Source of the DNA: Pollenia angustigena
Taxonomy: Eukaryota; Arthropoda; Insecta; Diptera; Polleniidae
Direction: 5' to 3'
Assembly (NCBI GenBank): GCA_930367215.1
Contig: OV884056.1
Location: 234,041,127 to 234,105,126, forward strand
Length of the DNA: 64,000 nucleotides
In this document: positions 35,017-45,885 of the stretch, piece after piece
How the letters are laid out: each line of letters begins with the position of its first letter
How positions within the stretch are numbered: the stretch's first letter is position 1
Notes under the pieces: generated by a model
What the model saw: only the letters and a program-made list of their open reading frames with translations
Databases searched by the model: none
What the model was told of the DNA's origin: nothing
Translations under genes and position numbers: made by a program

Positions 35017-35226
35017 ATGTAGACCAGTGATAGACTCGCGAGCCAGACAATAATCGTATTTTTCACACAGACACGGTCGGCAATTCATATATATATTACA
35101 ACTTTGTTCGTTTCAAAACAACAGACTATCATCAGTCTCTGCGAGCGCACACAAGCACATAATATCTTTGTGTGCGTGCGTTCGGGGCTTTTTTTAGTTC
35201 GGGGCTTGGTTATCACTGATGTAGAC
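35017..35226. mobile_element. hAT-type miniature element N4 (35025-35218)
   Basis: A 194-bp element with CAGTGATA at both ends in inverted orientation and the perfect 8-bp duplication ATGTAGAC at 35017-35024 and 35219-35226. It is inserted in a mariner transposase relic: the host sequence resumes as GATGTAGACCAACAG. Confidence 0.82.
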
Positions 35227-35440
35227 CAACAGAATATGTAGTGTCACTTGCCCCACAGCAACAGAACTGTGGACCTTTTGAAAGAAAATTTTGAAAATCG
35301 CATTATTTCTCGTAGTGGAGGAGTGAATTGGCAACCAAGATCGTGCGATTTGGCACCTTTTGACTATTTGCTGTGGGGGTTTGTGAAATCGAAAGTGTAC
35401 AGTAATAATACCACAACAGTTTAAGAGCTTAAACACAACA
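35213..35440 (+). pseudogene. Mariner transposase C-terminal fragment
   Basis: One frame reads NRTVDLLKENFENRIISRSG then GVNWQPRSCDLAPFDYLLWG and FVKSKVYSNNTTTV before a stop. This is the block around the third catalytic Asp (PFD) of a DD41D-like mariner. The preceding QQDGATCHTA block is shifted and damaged. The 5' part is separated by the 194-bp hAT-type insertion. Confidence 0.75.
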
Positions 35441-36754
35441 TTATCAATTAATTACAAGATAGATAGGATCCTATTGTAATAAACTTAAATTTGCCATGAT
35501 GTGGCAAATTCAGCCCGTTTTATAGCCAACATTATTGTTGGAACCATTCGAAAATGCAAAGTTATTACTTCTTTTAAATATTTTGGATTTGGGTTAAAAA
35601 AAAGTAACCAAAAAGGAAAATAAGTGCAGAAGGACTAATTAAAAAAAAAATAAAAATTTTTGGTTAAATGCAACCAAAACGGCAACGCTGGTTATTTGGT
35701 AAGAGAAGTTTTTGCTGGAAATGTTTGATTGATAAAAGTTTTGAATAGTTTGTTTTAAAGCAAAGAGTTGCATATATTTTATTTGATACCCTGATTGGTT
35801 TTAAAAAATTAATTTTTTTTTTAATCTCTAAAGTCCTTTTAAAATGATTTCTGATTTGATTTCAAAAAAACCGCGAAAGCTGCTTACATTTATTTTTTGG
35901 CAAATTGTTGCAGGGTGTAATAAATTATTCATATTTCAATTACACTCAACATAAAAGATATCAAAGCGTTTTTATTCCCTCTATTTTTTAAATCAAATAG
36001 AGACTGGCTTCAAAGCTTTTACAAAATTGCTCTATAAAAGAAATAATAAAAAGCAGGTTTCTTTCAAAATAGTTCACTACTTTTTCTCATAACTTTTAAA
36101 CAAAAGGAAAACTACTTGAGCCAGCCACAAATTCTGTTTAATGTTTTATTAAAAATCACACTATTTTTTTGTATGTTCTTACTTTTTTAGATTTTATTTA
36201 TTTGTTTCCCTACAATAATTCTGGAAATTCTATTCCATTTTATTACGTAAAGCTACTTGCGGGTCGTTTAGTTAAAAAATATGAATGGTTTAATAGCGAG
36301 AAAAAAATGAACTTAATATATTTTTCTGCTTTTATAAATATAAATATTTTTTTTTTGGTTTTTGTCTGTAAAGTGAATTTTATTTATGTTTTTTTTTTTT
36401 ATAAAGATTTTTCTACTTTTTTAATGGTTAAAAATTGTTACAATCGAAAAAACTAATACTGGATGTATGTGGTGGTACACGGAGCGCAAAACGACTTAAA
36501 CAAATTGTCAAAAAATGGTATTTAGCCAAAAACGAAGAGTTGACAATATTTCGAAAACATCCGTTGTCAAATTTTTATCAAAATGTTGTCGAGTTAAAAT
36601 CAAAAAATGTTTAAAGCAGAGTTCGAAAATTAAAACAGTGTACCATACCGTATTTTGGCATGAATAGTTCACATACACATTATATAAAATAAACGAATAT
36701 ACAAAATAAAAAAAATTTTTTGTGTTTGTGAATTTGTATACAAAAAAAATGTGG
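35441..36754. other. No gene recognised
   Basis: AT-rich DNA. Near 36500-36590 several GTTGTCAAA / TTGTCGA motifs recur, like those at 38300-38490. The ORF at 36169-36456 is Phe/Ile/Lys rich low complexity. Confidence 0.35.
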
Positions 36755-36756
36755 TA

Positions 36757-37320
36757 TACAACGATGGTCAACTGGTAAATTCAAACTCTAAGATAACTTG
36801 TTTTAGCCTACGTGTTTCGTTTAAAGGGTACTTGTTCTATATTTTTAAGTGAACGCGTAGTGAAATTGTACATAACGAGTTCTGTTTTTTAGTGTGTGCG
36901 TAGTGAACTTTTAATGTACTTGTTTTTTAAAGGAAAGACTTTAAATAATAAATTCTTAATACGTATGGGAAACAGTATAAGAACAATAATTTTTTAATGG
37001 TTTCTCAATTGAAACCCTAATCGTTGTAAATGAATTTCTCAAAACACAATAAATAAACCGCTTTTCAATAAAAAAACCACTAACAAATTATGTTGCTGTT
37101 TTCTTTCTCATACCTTCAAAGTATTTATTATTTTAAGTCTTTCCTTAAAACAAAAAAACAATTGCATTGAAAGAACATTACGCATACTCGTAAGTTTGCG
37201 TAATGATTAGCTTAAAGTTAATACGAGTCCACTTAAAAAAAACGAACAAGTACTCTAAAAAAACACTACTTAAAGCAAATCGGTAAGTTATCTTAGTGCT
37301 TATCAGCTCACAATCGTTGT
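36757..37320. mobile_element. TIR element with long diverged arms
   Basis: ACAACGATGGTCAACTGG...CTAAGATAACTTG at the left is mirrored by the right end read in reverse (ACAACGATTGTGAGCTG...CTAAGATAACTTAC). Matching continues for about 110 bp, including GTACTTGTTC. TA lies outside both ends. About 560 bp, noncoding. Confidence 0.65.
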
Positions 37321-37681
37321 GTACAGTAGTTTGTTTGTGTACAAATTCTCTAACAGAAAAATTAGATTCAGAATTTGTGTTTTAAAGTACACTTCGTTAG
37401 TGTACAGTTTTTTTTCCAAAAATACCAATTGTGTTAATTGTCAAAATACTACGCGCAGTTATCATTATTTATTGCGTACATGCTTATGTTGTCATACTCA
37501 CCTCATTGCTAGCAGTTTAACAAATAAAATAGGTTGGAATTTATTACTAATGGCCGATTTCATCAATTTATTTAAATACCAAAACAAACGAAAATAAAAT
37601 TATATGAAAAACTATATTTAAATATGAATTGATATTTCAATAGAATTGGTTAATTTGCCCATAAGCATAATAATAACTTAA

Positions 37682-37868
37682 GCTTCGTACAGACGATGGT
37701 CAGATCTTACAATATTGTCATTAAAATTGGCTTAAAATGTTTTGCAACTGTGTGAACATTGTAAGCCCATTTTCATTTGGAAGATGTGTAAAATTAATGC
37801 ATCTGACAATGGCATCATTGTCAGTAAAATTACAACATTGTAAGATCTGACCATCGTCTGTACGAAGC
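37682..37868. mobile_element. Miniature element, TTAA-type target
   Basis: 187 bp with TIRs GCTTCGTACAGACGATGG continuing TCAGATCTTACAAT, near perfect for about 33 bp. The left flank is TTAA and the right flank CTAA. In end style it resembles the TTAA-flanked element at 17675-18306. Confidence 0.75.
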
Positions 37869-38299
37869 CTAAGTAAATAAATAAGACTTGGAAAGCACAA
37901 CGAAATACATTTAACTGTAATGAAATAATTTTGCTTCATGTTTTAGAACTCGGCAAAGATTTTCTTTTTGATTTTCTATGTGAAAACAAGTATTAGATCA
38001 GGTAAGCATTTTCGTAAAATACTTAAGACTTTGTGCCTTAAGTAATATTGTCCTGAAAGTTTTGTTTGATATAACCATAATTTGCTATTTCTATTTTTAG
38101 GTCGGTATCGATGAAGAAATTATTTTAGTACCCTTTTTATTTTTAAGTCAAGCTCAACAATATATTATTAATTATTTATTAAAAGGCCGAAGAAAATAGA
38201 CTAAATAATTTTAGTACCCTCTATGGCCAAATGAAAATAAAGCTTTACGATATCTTTAATTAGTTCCAGCAGTAGAAAAGCTATCTACCAGACTGGGAA

Positions 38300-38490
38300 G
38301 AATGTGTTGTCGAAATGACAACGAAATATTGTCAAAATACTATCGGTGTGTTATAAAATTATTAACAACGTGTTGTCAAAATAAAACTATTGTGGTCGAA
38401 ATATGTAAACAGTTTGTTGTCAAAACGAGATCAAATGGTGACAAAATGACAACGAGGTGGTGTAAAAATTCTTTCCACAATGCGATATCA
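38300..38490 (+). repeat. Degenerate TTGTCAAAA-type tandem repeat
   Basis: TGTTGTCRAAAT-like motifs recur about every 20-35 bp (near 38308, 38330, 38372, 38392, 38417, 38440). Noncoding; origin unknown. Confidence 0.5.
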
Positions 38491-39240
38491 AATTGAACAC
38501 AAACGTAATTTGACTGTGGATGTTGTTCGTTTTGGTATTTTTATACCGCATTTTTTCCTCTGTGTAGTGGTGCAGCTACTGCTTTATTTTGGTGCTTTCT
38601 TATTTCAGTCTCCTAAATAGTAAATGCAGCACCTGCTTTTCATCTTCACTAGTTTTTCTATATTTTTTTTTAGGGCTTTTTGTTAATTTTTTATACCACT
38701 TATTTGTATTTGTGTGGTCCTAGAAATTTTTCGCAGCATTGAAGCAGCGGATGTTGAATGTTGTAAAAATTGTAAACCACAAGATATTTTTTCGACTTTT
38801 TGTGTGTAAGAGTGAAAAAGTGCTTCCGTTTATTTATACAATTGCACAGTGAATTTTTACTTGGTTGTATTTTTATGTGTGTAATGACCGGGAGAATTAT
38901 AGCATGCCTTACGGAAAAAACGTAAAAAAAAATATAAAGTTTTTTTTGGCAGTGCCATGAAAAATAAAAAATTAAATTGCTTAAAAAATTAAGTCAAATA
39001 AATAGAAAGTAGTTTTAAGAAAAGAAAAGGATGTTAAAAAAAAAAAAATATGAATTATAGCAGGGATGGGCAATATTATTATTTCGGGCATTGTCTGCTT
39101 TCTAAAAGGCATATTTACAAAAACAGTTTGAGAGATCGACAAATGTAATATTTTAAAAAGTTTTCACGTTTGAGTGTCCCAACATGTATGAATGACGATC
39201 AAGATTTATACAAAGTTTAACTTAAAATTGTATCAGCATA

Positions 39241-39351
39241 GTCGCAATTTAGAATTTACACTATGGACATTTCTTGCTGGACTGAAAAATTTTGTTGGTA
39301 AGGGGGCGACGCTGTATGCAGTAGGAAATGTCCATAGTTTAAATTGCGACT
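39241..39351. mobile_element. 111-bp hairpin miniature element, TA-flanked
   Basis: GTCGCAATTTAGAATTTACAC continuing through CTATGGACATTTC is mirrored by GAAATGTCCATAG...AAATTGCGACT. TA lies at 39239-39240 and 39352-39353. The whole element can fold into one stem. Confidence 0.7.
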
Positions 39352-39694
39352 TAGGAATGATATAAATGTTTAAATACATCTTCATTATTTTTAATTCAAC
39401 TAATAAAGCTTAAGATACTTTTTTTATATAAAAATATCCGTTATTGTTTTCTGTTTTTTGGGTGTGGTGAAAGTTATTCTAGGAATACAAAATTAAAAAA
39501 AAAAAAAATTTCAAAAGATTGATCAAATAGCTATCGAAGCTACTTGGACAAATTTTGCTAACACCAATAGGTAATAAGTGACATAGATGAGAAAGAACAC
39601 CTGTTTGGCCAAAACGTTAAACTTTGACCTCCTCTAACTCAAAAACCTTATGACTGATCTTGTTGCAAATGTGTGTCTAAGCTACTATGCAATA

Positions 39695-40065
39695 TGACTA
39701 AATTTGGTGCAAACCTTATCCAAATCGGAAGCCATCGATTTCAAAATTGGGTCACTTGACTTGAAATTCCCCAAATGCATTTTGTTTTGGAAAAAATTGT
39801 GTTTTTCAGCAAAAAGGGCGCTGAACTCAACTGAAACGAAAAAAATAAATGCTCTGAACCGATCACAAAGAAGCTCGTGGTTTTTTACGAAAAACCGCAC
39901 GCAATGAAATGTTTTCATCTTTATGTTGAGTTGGATAAGTACAGAATATTTATTGTGTACGAGGACGACAAACAGAGAACGTTTTTTAAGGTATTCACTA
40001 AACAAACACATTTAGCGTTTGTGTTTTCCATATTTCTACCGTACCAAACACGAAACAACATTTTT
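39695..40065 (-). repeat. Dispersed repeat R2 copy
   Basis: In reverse orientation it shares TCTCTGTTTGT, TCCAACTCAACATAAAGATG, CGGTTCAG and CAGCGCCC with 47095-47345 and 24373-24600. The ORFs on both strands across it reflect the repeat, not a gene. Confidence 0.65.
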
Positions 40066-40447
40066 TAACGTATATTTTCAAACACTACTAGAAACACGCT
40101 CTATTTAATCACAATTCCTTTGTAAACGTATTTTGTTTTCTGTTCAAAAATTATTAGAAAATTTCAAGTTTGTTACAATTGTTGTGTATTTTTTTTTTCT
40201 TTCATTTTTGTTTTTAAATATCTGTTCTATTTGAAAACACAGAAACTCTTTCAATTTATACCGTCATCTCATTATTGGTTTGGCGCTTATCATGGTGAAA
40301 TTACCATGTTTGAATGTTTTCAAAAATTGGTTTATTAAAAAGAAATTAAAAATATTTCAACTCGTAAAAAATAATTTAAGAGTTCGAACAATTTTGACCC
40401 TGTATTAAGATTTCCGTACTATCGGGCGATTTTTTAAGGGCTATAGG

Positions 40448-41333
40448 AAAGTTAAAAAAAACACATAAAATTCAGAAACATTCATGAAATCTTAATTTGG
40501 ATCGATAGTACGGTCCATATAATTTAATGTTTGAAGATTATTTCATGCAAATGTTGACCGTGACTGCGCCTCAAATGGTCCATCCGCTTAGTCCAACTTT
40601 GGCATACTCTTTCCAACATTTCGGCCGGTATCACATGAATAAATGCTTCAATGTTGTCTTGCAATGCGTCAATTGAAGCGGGCATGTGTGTATATACATG
40701 AGCTTTAACATAGCCCCACAAAAAATAGTCTAAAGGCGTTAAAGCGCACGATCTAGGCGGCCAATTTACCGGTCCCGAACGTGAAATAAAATGTTCAGCG
40801 AACTCGCCTCTCAATAAGTCCATTGTTAAGCGTACTGTGTGGCATGTGGCACCGTCTTGTTGAAACCACATGTCATGCAACTCAAGTTCTTGCATTTTGG
40901 GCAACAAAAAGTTGGATATCATCTCACGGTAGCACTCACCATTCACAGCGACGTTACGACTCGCATTATCTTTGAAGAAGTACGGTCCAATGAAGCCACC
41001 AGCCCATAAACCGCACCAAACAGAGACTTTTTCTGGATGCATTGGTAGCTCTTGCAATGCTTCTGGCTGATCTTCACTCCAAAATCGACAATTCTGCTTA
41101 TTAACGTACCCATTCAGCCAAAAATGAGCTTCGTCGCTGAACACAAGAAGCGCGCGATGAACTTTCTTAACAGAGCACGCATTTTGATAATGAAATTCAA
41201 TAATTTGCAAACGTTGTTCGTTTGTTAGACGATTCATGGTTAAATTATAGACCAAACTGAAGATGTTTGACAGTGAAACAAAACACGTGCGTCAGCTGTT
41301 TAAACCAGTGTTGCCAAAAAGATAATAGCTAAA
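40448..41333 (-). mobile_element. Mariner-like element M4, deleted but with open transposase frame
   Basis: About 885 bp, from AAACACATAAAATTCAG at the low end to CAGTGTTGCCAAAAAGATAA at the high end, the span shared with 31030-31930. It is mostly filled by the transposase ORF. No convincing TIR pair was read, so the exact ends are uncertain. Confidence 0.75.
40524..41237 (-). CDS. DD41D mariner transposase, catalytic domain intact, DNA-binding region deleted
   Basis: An uninterrupted 237-residue frame from MNRLTNEQRLQIIEFHYQNA; an upstream in-frame ATG at 41255 adds six residues. The first helix of the helix-turn-helix region runs to about residue 30 (CSVKKVHRALL) and then jumps to VFSDEAHFWLNGYVNKQNC, so roughly 110-130 residues of a usual transposase are missing. 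Catalytic Asp 1 is in FSDEAHF, Asp 2 in WFQQDGATCHT, and Asp 3 in ALTPLDYFLWGY. There are 41 residues between Asp 2 and Asp 3, the DD41D spacing of rosa-type mariners. PRSCALTP has Ala where Asp is usual. The C terminus ends RSHGQHLHEIIFKH. A relative at 31030-31930 has the same junction. Probably not active alone because the DNA-binding part is gone. Confidence 0.85.
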   Translation of the reverse strand: MNRLTNEQRLQIIEFHYQNACSVKKVHRALLVFSDEAHFWLNGYVNKQNCRFWSEDQPEALQELPMHPEKVSVWCGLWAGGFIGPYFFKDNASRNVAVNGECYREMISNFLLPKMQELELHDMWFQQDGATCHTVRLTMDLLRGEFAEHFISRSGPVNWPPRSCALTPLDYFLWGYVKAHVYTHMPASIDALQDNIEAFIHVIPAEMLERVCQSWTKRMDHLRRSHGQHLHEIIFKH

Positions 41334-41816
41334 AAATCATTATTATTTGTTTCAAATGAACGGAAGTTGTTTATACCTTTTCGATAACAAAAAATCCCTT
41401 TCGAAACTGTGTTAGGAAATTTTTCGGTTAAACTTTCAAATCTGAAATTGCTTATGAAATATTTTACCTTTCGAATTGAAATACGCGGTAGCGCCCCTGG
41501 TTCAGATTTGCATAAAATTTTAACTCAAAAAATAAATAAAAATAAAAAACAAGTGCCCTTAAAAACTGAGCCGCTATTTATTCTAGATACGTTTTCAAAA
41601 AAATCTCGTTCATGTGCCATAGGTTTTTTAGCCTGGAATTCAAACAAAACCACACAGACCAGAAAATAAAAAATATTTTAGAAATAAAACTTAAAAAAAA
41701 AACTAACGTAAAGTTAATTGAAAAATTGTTTGGCATAAAAACGTGGATTGTCTGTGTTTTAAACTAAATATTCAAGTGAATACAAACGTAAAGAAATATC
41801 TAATAACACATACATA

Positions 41817-41838
41817 CATGCACACACACACACACATA
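41817..41838. repeat. (CA)n microsatellite
   Basis: Short CA dinucleotide run preceded by a CATACATACATG motif. Confidence 0.8.
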
Positions 41839-42124
41839 TAGTAACGGTTTAAGTGCAGGCAGGACTTTTGCAAATAGATATCTACTTTACCGCATGGGTT
41901 GTGGTATTTTGTACCGCAACTGCATATAAATCATTTATAGAAAATAACACACACATAGATTTTTTGAATATTTTTGTTTTTACAATTTCCATTCTGACAC
42001 TATTTCTACAGACACATGTATGTACCCTGAAGGAAACCCGGATGCAAGTGTCTCCAAGTCACCAGTTTTGTCGACTACTTTGGTGACTTTTTGGCGACAT
42101 TCCAACGAAGTATCCACACTTCTA

Positions 42125-42300
42125 TATATGCGTTTAATACGAAAAAAAAGTATGGGTAATCTGTCCATGAAAGCCTGGGTTCGGGCCCCGCGACAGCCAA
42201 CAATAAAAAATTATCAAAAAATTTGAATTAATTTCATGTTGTAAAATTTCTTTGTTCATAAAAATAATTTAATAAAAATTAAATTTGATGAATTTGGATT
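42125..42300 (+). repeat. SINE-like repeat with tRNA T-arm motif, second copy
   Basis: CCTGGGTTCGGGCCCCG at 42173-42189 resembles box B. The following AATTATCAAAAAATTTGAA and TTTCATGTTGTAAAATTTC match, in reverse, 12500-12610 over about 110 bp. Confidence 0.5.
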
Positions 42301-42368
42301 CAAACCATAAACAGTTAAACAAAAAAAACCACAATACTAATTAAAATAATTAATTGTTAAAAAATAAG

Positions 42369-42492
42369 AATAGCTTATACCATCAACAATAAATTTCAGT
42401 GTTTTAATCGAGAATAAAAATTGGGAATTAAGCACGACAAACAAAATCTTGTTAATTGAAAATTTTGTATTCCCAAAAATTTCTTTGCTAAA
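42369..42492. repeat. Dispersed repeat R1 fragment
   Basis: GAATAGCTTAT, ATCAACAATAAATTTCAGTG and GGGAATTAAGCACGAC as in the other R1 copies; only the 3' part is present. Just after it (42526-42606) are inverted GTCACTAGT / ACTAGTGAC motifs with CCTGCAGGG and CCTACAGGG. Confidence 0.6.
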
Positions 42493-42609
42493 ATATGCAA
42501 CTTTCAGTAGATTCACTAGTGGTATTTCCTGCAGGGATGTCACTAGTACTGTCTTCTCTGTCAACAGGGAATTAGTACAGAAACACTAGTGACATTTCCT
42601 ACAGGGTAT

Positions 42610-44470
42610 GTATAACTTGCTCGTATATGTATAAATAAATTTCTTTTCTTCTTTGTTCAATATTAGACTAGTTCAATATTTATCTTTTAAAATATGTACA
42701 CATGTGTGCAATCGTTGAATCTGTTTTACACACAAATGTATTCGTTAGAAAATGAAGAAAATTGCTACGAAATAGTGTTAGATTCTAGGGCAATAAGAAA
42801 AAAATTATCAAATATTTATTTAAAACTTTGCATTATCTATACATACATACATATGGACATACGAGTATCTATCTATCTGCTCATCTATAGACAATTTATA
42901 TTATGTAAGTGTGTGAAAAATCGAAATAAAAAAGCAGACATATGGTAGGTCTGTTAGAAAAATTAAAGGGTTTTCTTTGTTTGACCACATTAAGGTTATC
43001 GATATTTTGTTACGTACATACAAATATAATATTTTTTTCCTTTCCTTTTATTTCCAATTCCATTGATGATATACTGTAACACGTAACAGTTGTAGTTGCA
43101 TGTAGAGACATTTTCTTCGCTTTGAAAATATTTTCCCAGACAAATAAAGTAGATTTATTTATCGATTTTTTTGCTCTGCAGTGCATGACCACTGTAACGT
43201 ATTGACATCGATGCAAAATTCATTTTTCTAGATATTCAATTATTAAAGCCATAAGAAGTTTTTGGTTTTATAATCATCAGAATGTAACACAGAATTTTGT
43301 AAGAGAAAATTTTAATAATTAAAAAATAGTAAGAGCAGCTTCAAATGGTATTGGCAAAGATGCAATTGGCTTTACATCAATTGATTTCTAGCAAGCTGCA
43401 AAATTTCTGATGAACTTCTGAGGTTTTTGGTTTTAAAGGATAATAAAGAGCATAAAGAGTACGATATTCTGACTCAAATTTAAAATGGACAATCAGAAAA
43501 TCACACAACATGTTGCTTTTACATGATGCAACAATCAGCAGGTTGCCTTCTGTTGAAAATATGATTTCATTTAATAGTGTTATTCGGAAAATATAATTGT
43601 TGTTTCTTTGAGCATTAAGTAAATTTATTTGAACATTTCATTTTGAACAGTCACGTTGTGCCATCAGTATTCAATTTGCGTAAAATTTTCTATAAATAAA
43701 ATATTTTTTAAAAAATCTTAAAAAACAATTTTGAAAAAATTTAACTTTTTCAGTACTTTTTTATAAAAAAGTAACAAGATTTTCCGAAATTTCCTAGAAA
43801 AATCTCTTAAATTTTGCTAAAATTTTTAAAAAGAAAAAATACTTAATTTTTCTGTAAAAATATGAAAATACGCTACAAAAAATATGTAATATTGATATTT
43901 TTTTTATTATATTTAATAATAATGCGTGTAATAAAAGGGTTAGCTTTTTAACAAACATCTATACTTTTTGACATTTATGATAAAAGTATACTCAAGCGTA
44001 TCATCATGAGTATATTCATACTGGAACAAAGCTACAAAATTTACTTGGTTAATTGTCGATTTCGTTTTTTGATTTTTTTTAGTAAAATTCAGCGATGGGG
44101 CTTAGTTTTGTCTTAATGGGTTTGTAGATCAAATAAATTGCCGCATATGAAGTGAGACCAATCTACGGCAGACCCCAAACTTTATAACGCCCAGAAAAAT
44201 GCACTGTTTAGTTTTAAATTGCATGCTGGTGCAACAATCGGACTTTTTTCAAGAATTAAGAAAACTAGATGCTCAGAATGCACTTCGTTAAAAGTAGGCG
44301 CGGTTGATCTTTTCAGTAAATTAAATTTGTTTGTTTTATTTTTTACAAATTAAAGTTCTAAGAAAATACCCTTTATGTATAGATGTCTAAGATATTTCAA
44401 ATATGTTTAGGTTGCGCATAAGGTTTACAACACCCATACAATTACAGTTAGATGTTCTGAAATATTCAAT
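42610..44470. other. No gene recognised
   Basis: AT-rich DNA with several short ORFs of low complexity; none has a family signature. Confidence 0.4.
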
Positions 44471-44969
44471 AATGTGTTCACACGGTGAACAAAAAGGTAC
44501 CGCTGTACCAACACTTGCAGCATTAACGCCCCCATCAACAGCTGATGAAAGAACTGCAGCCAACCTCACCGAAAACTCAAAAGGGAGACAGTAAAAAATA
44601 AGAAAGCGATCGTGAAGACGTGAACCACCGAAGTGAAGCTCTAAAAAACCCCCCAAACAAAGTGTTTTGAAACAATTTATAAAAGCCCTACACGTGCATT
44701 TGGTTAAATTAAAATTAAAAGTGTTTTCAAAAAAGTAAATAAATTTTTTGCTAAAACTTAACATAACTAAAAACTTCTAAAGAACATAACCTAAAATTTA
44801 ATAATATAACCTATGTACTATAAACCCTTAAATCTACATATCGTTACCCCTTAATTACTAAATAAATAAATAAATTTTTATAACGCTTTACAAATAAACT
44901 GTTTTTATTTACCAACGTTTGCGATCAAGATCTTTCTCGCTTCAACCCTCTAACCCGTGTAAACAAATG
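44471..44969. mobile_element. Solo LTR (44475-44965)
   Basis: A 491-bp sequence starting TGTTCACACGG and ending CCCGTGTAAACA (inverted TG...CA termini), flanked by the 4-bp duplication AATG at 44471-44474 and 44966-44969. Internally there is a TATA-like TTTATAAAAG (about 44678) and AATAAA-type polyadenylation signals near 44860-44900, in the order expected for an LTR. No retroviral coding sequence adjoins it, so it is a recombined solo LTR of a gypsy- or BEL-type retrotransposon. The ORFs on either strand (44403-44594, 44387-44764) fall within it and are not genes. Confidence 0.75.
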
Positions 44970-45186
44970 AGACTCTAAAATGTATTTGAGCTGGTAACTG
45001 GACAACACCCAAAAAAAACTGGATAATTTAGGCCGTCTGGCAACCCTACGCACAGAACTTAACCCTCTTTATGATACTTTAATACAGCTTTTTTTTAACG
45101 TTAATGCAAATTAATTACTTGAGTAAAAGTGACAGTTTCTCGGATCATTTAGAGTATAGTTTTTGTGAAAAAAAAACTTTTCTTTT

Positions 45187-45885
45187 ACGCTTAACAGTTA
45201 ATTTGGTTTAATATTTTTAGTTTTTCTAAAATCTTTTTGGATGAAGTTTCCTGACGATCTGGCCTAAGCAACCAGTGAAGTGTACATAGGAATAGCTTAT
45301 CCCCGTCAACAATAAATTTCAGTGTTTTTATCAAGAATAAAAATTGAGAATTAAGCACGAATAACAAAATCTTTTAAATTAAAAATTTTGTATTCCCAAA
45401 AATTACTTTGATAATAAACTGGCTTAAAAACACTTAAACTGGCAACATGCTTTTGCAAGTTGTTTTTGTTTTCATTTTGTTTTTTCTTAACCTACTTACG
45501 ACTACAGTTTATGTTGGAAGCATTCCAATCAACCTACTTAACCAACTTTCGTCTACAGTTTATGTTGGAAGAATTCCAATCAAGTGTAGTGGGGAATGTA
45601 AGAAGAGATAAACTCACTGTTTATTGTTGTTGTTTTTGTTAAGCTTTGATATTGTTACAAGTAAAAATGTTACTTATAATTCTAATTCGCTTAACAGTTT
45701 CATTTGTTTAATAAATTTAGTTTTTCTAAACTATTAGGATGAAGTTTCCTGACGATCTGACCTAAGCAACCAGTAAAATGCGCATAGGAATTGCTTATCC
45801 CTTCAACAACAAATTTCAATGTTTTTATCAAGAATAAAAATTGGGAATTAAGCACGACAAATAAAATCTTGTAAATTATTTATTT
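45187..45885. repeat. Dispersed repeat R1, two tandem copies
   Basis: Two head-to-tail copies: 45187-45440 and 45455-45885. Both have the intact site CCTAAGCAACCAGT into which the hAT N1 element inserted in copy 1. In the second copy a 55-bp segment (ACAGTTTATGTTGGAAG) is itself duplicated at 45500-45580. Confidence 0.75.

Noticed and set aside
36169..36456. 95-residue plus-strand ORF as a membrane protein
   Set aside because: Hydrophobicity comes from T-rich sequence; Phe, Ile and Tyr runs without conserved features.
44387..44764. 125-residue minus-strand ORF as a gene
   Set aside because: It falls mostly within the solo LTR (44475-44965) and extends over its terminus; no conserved motif.
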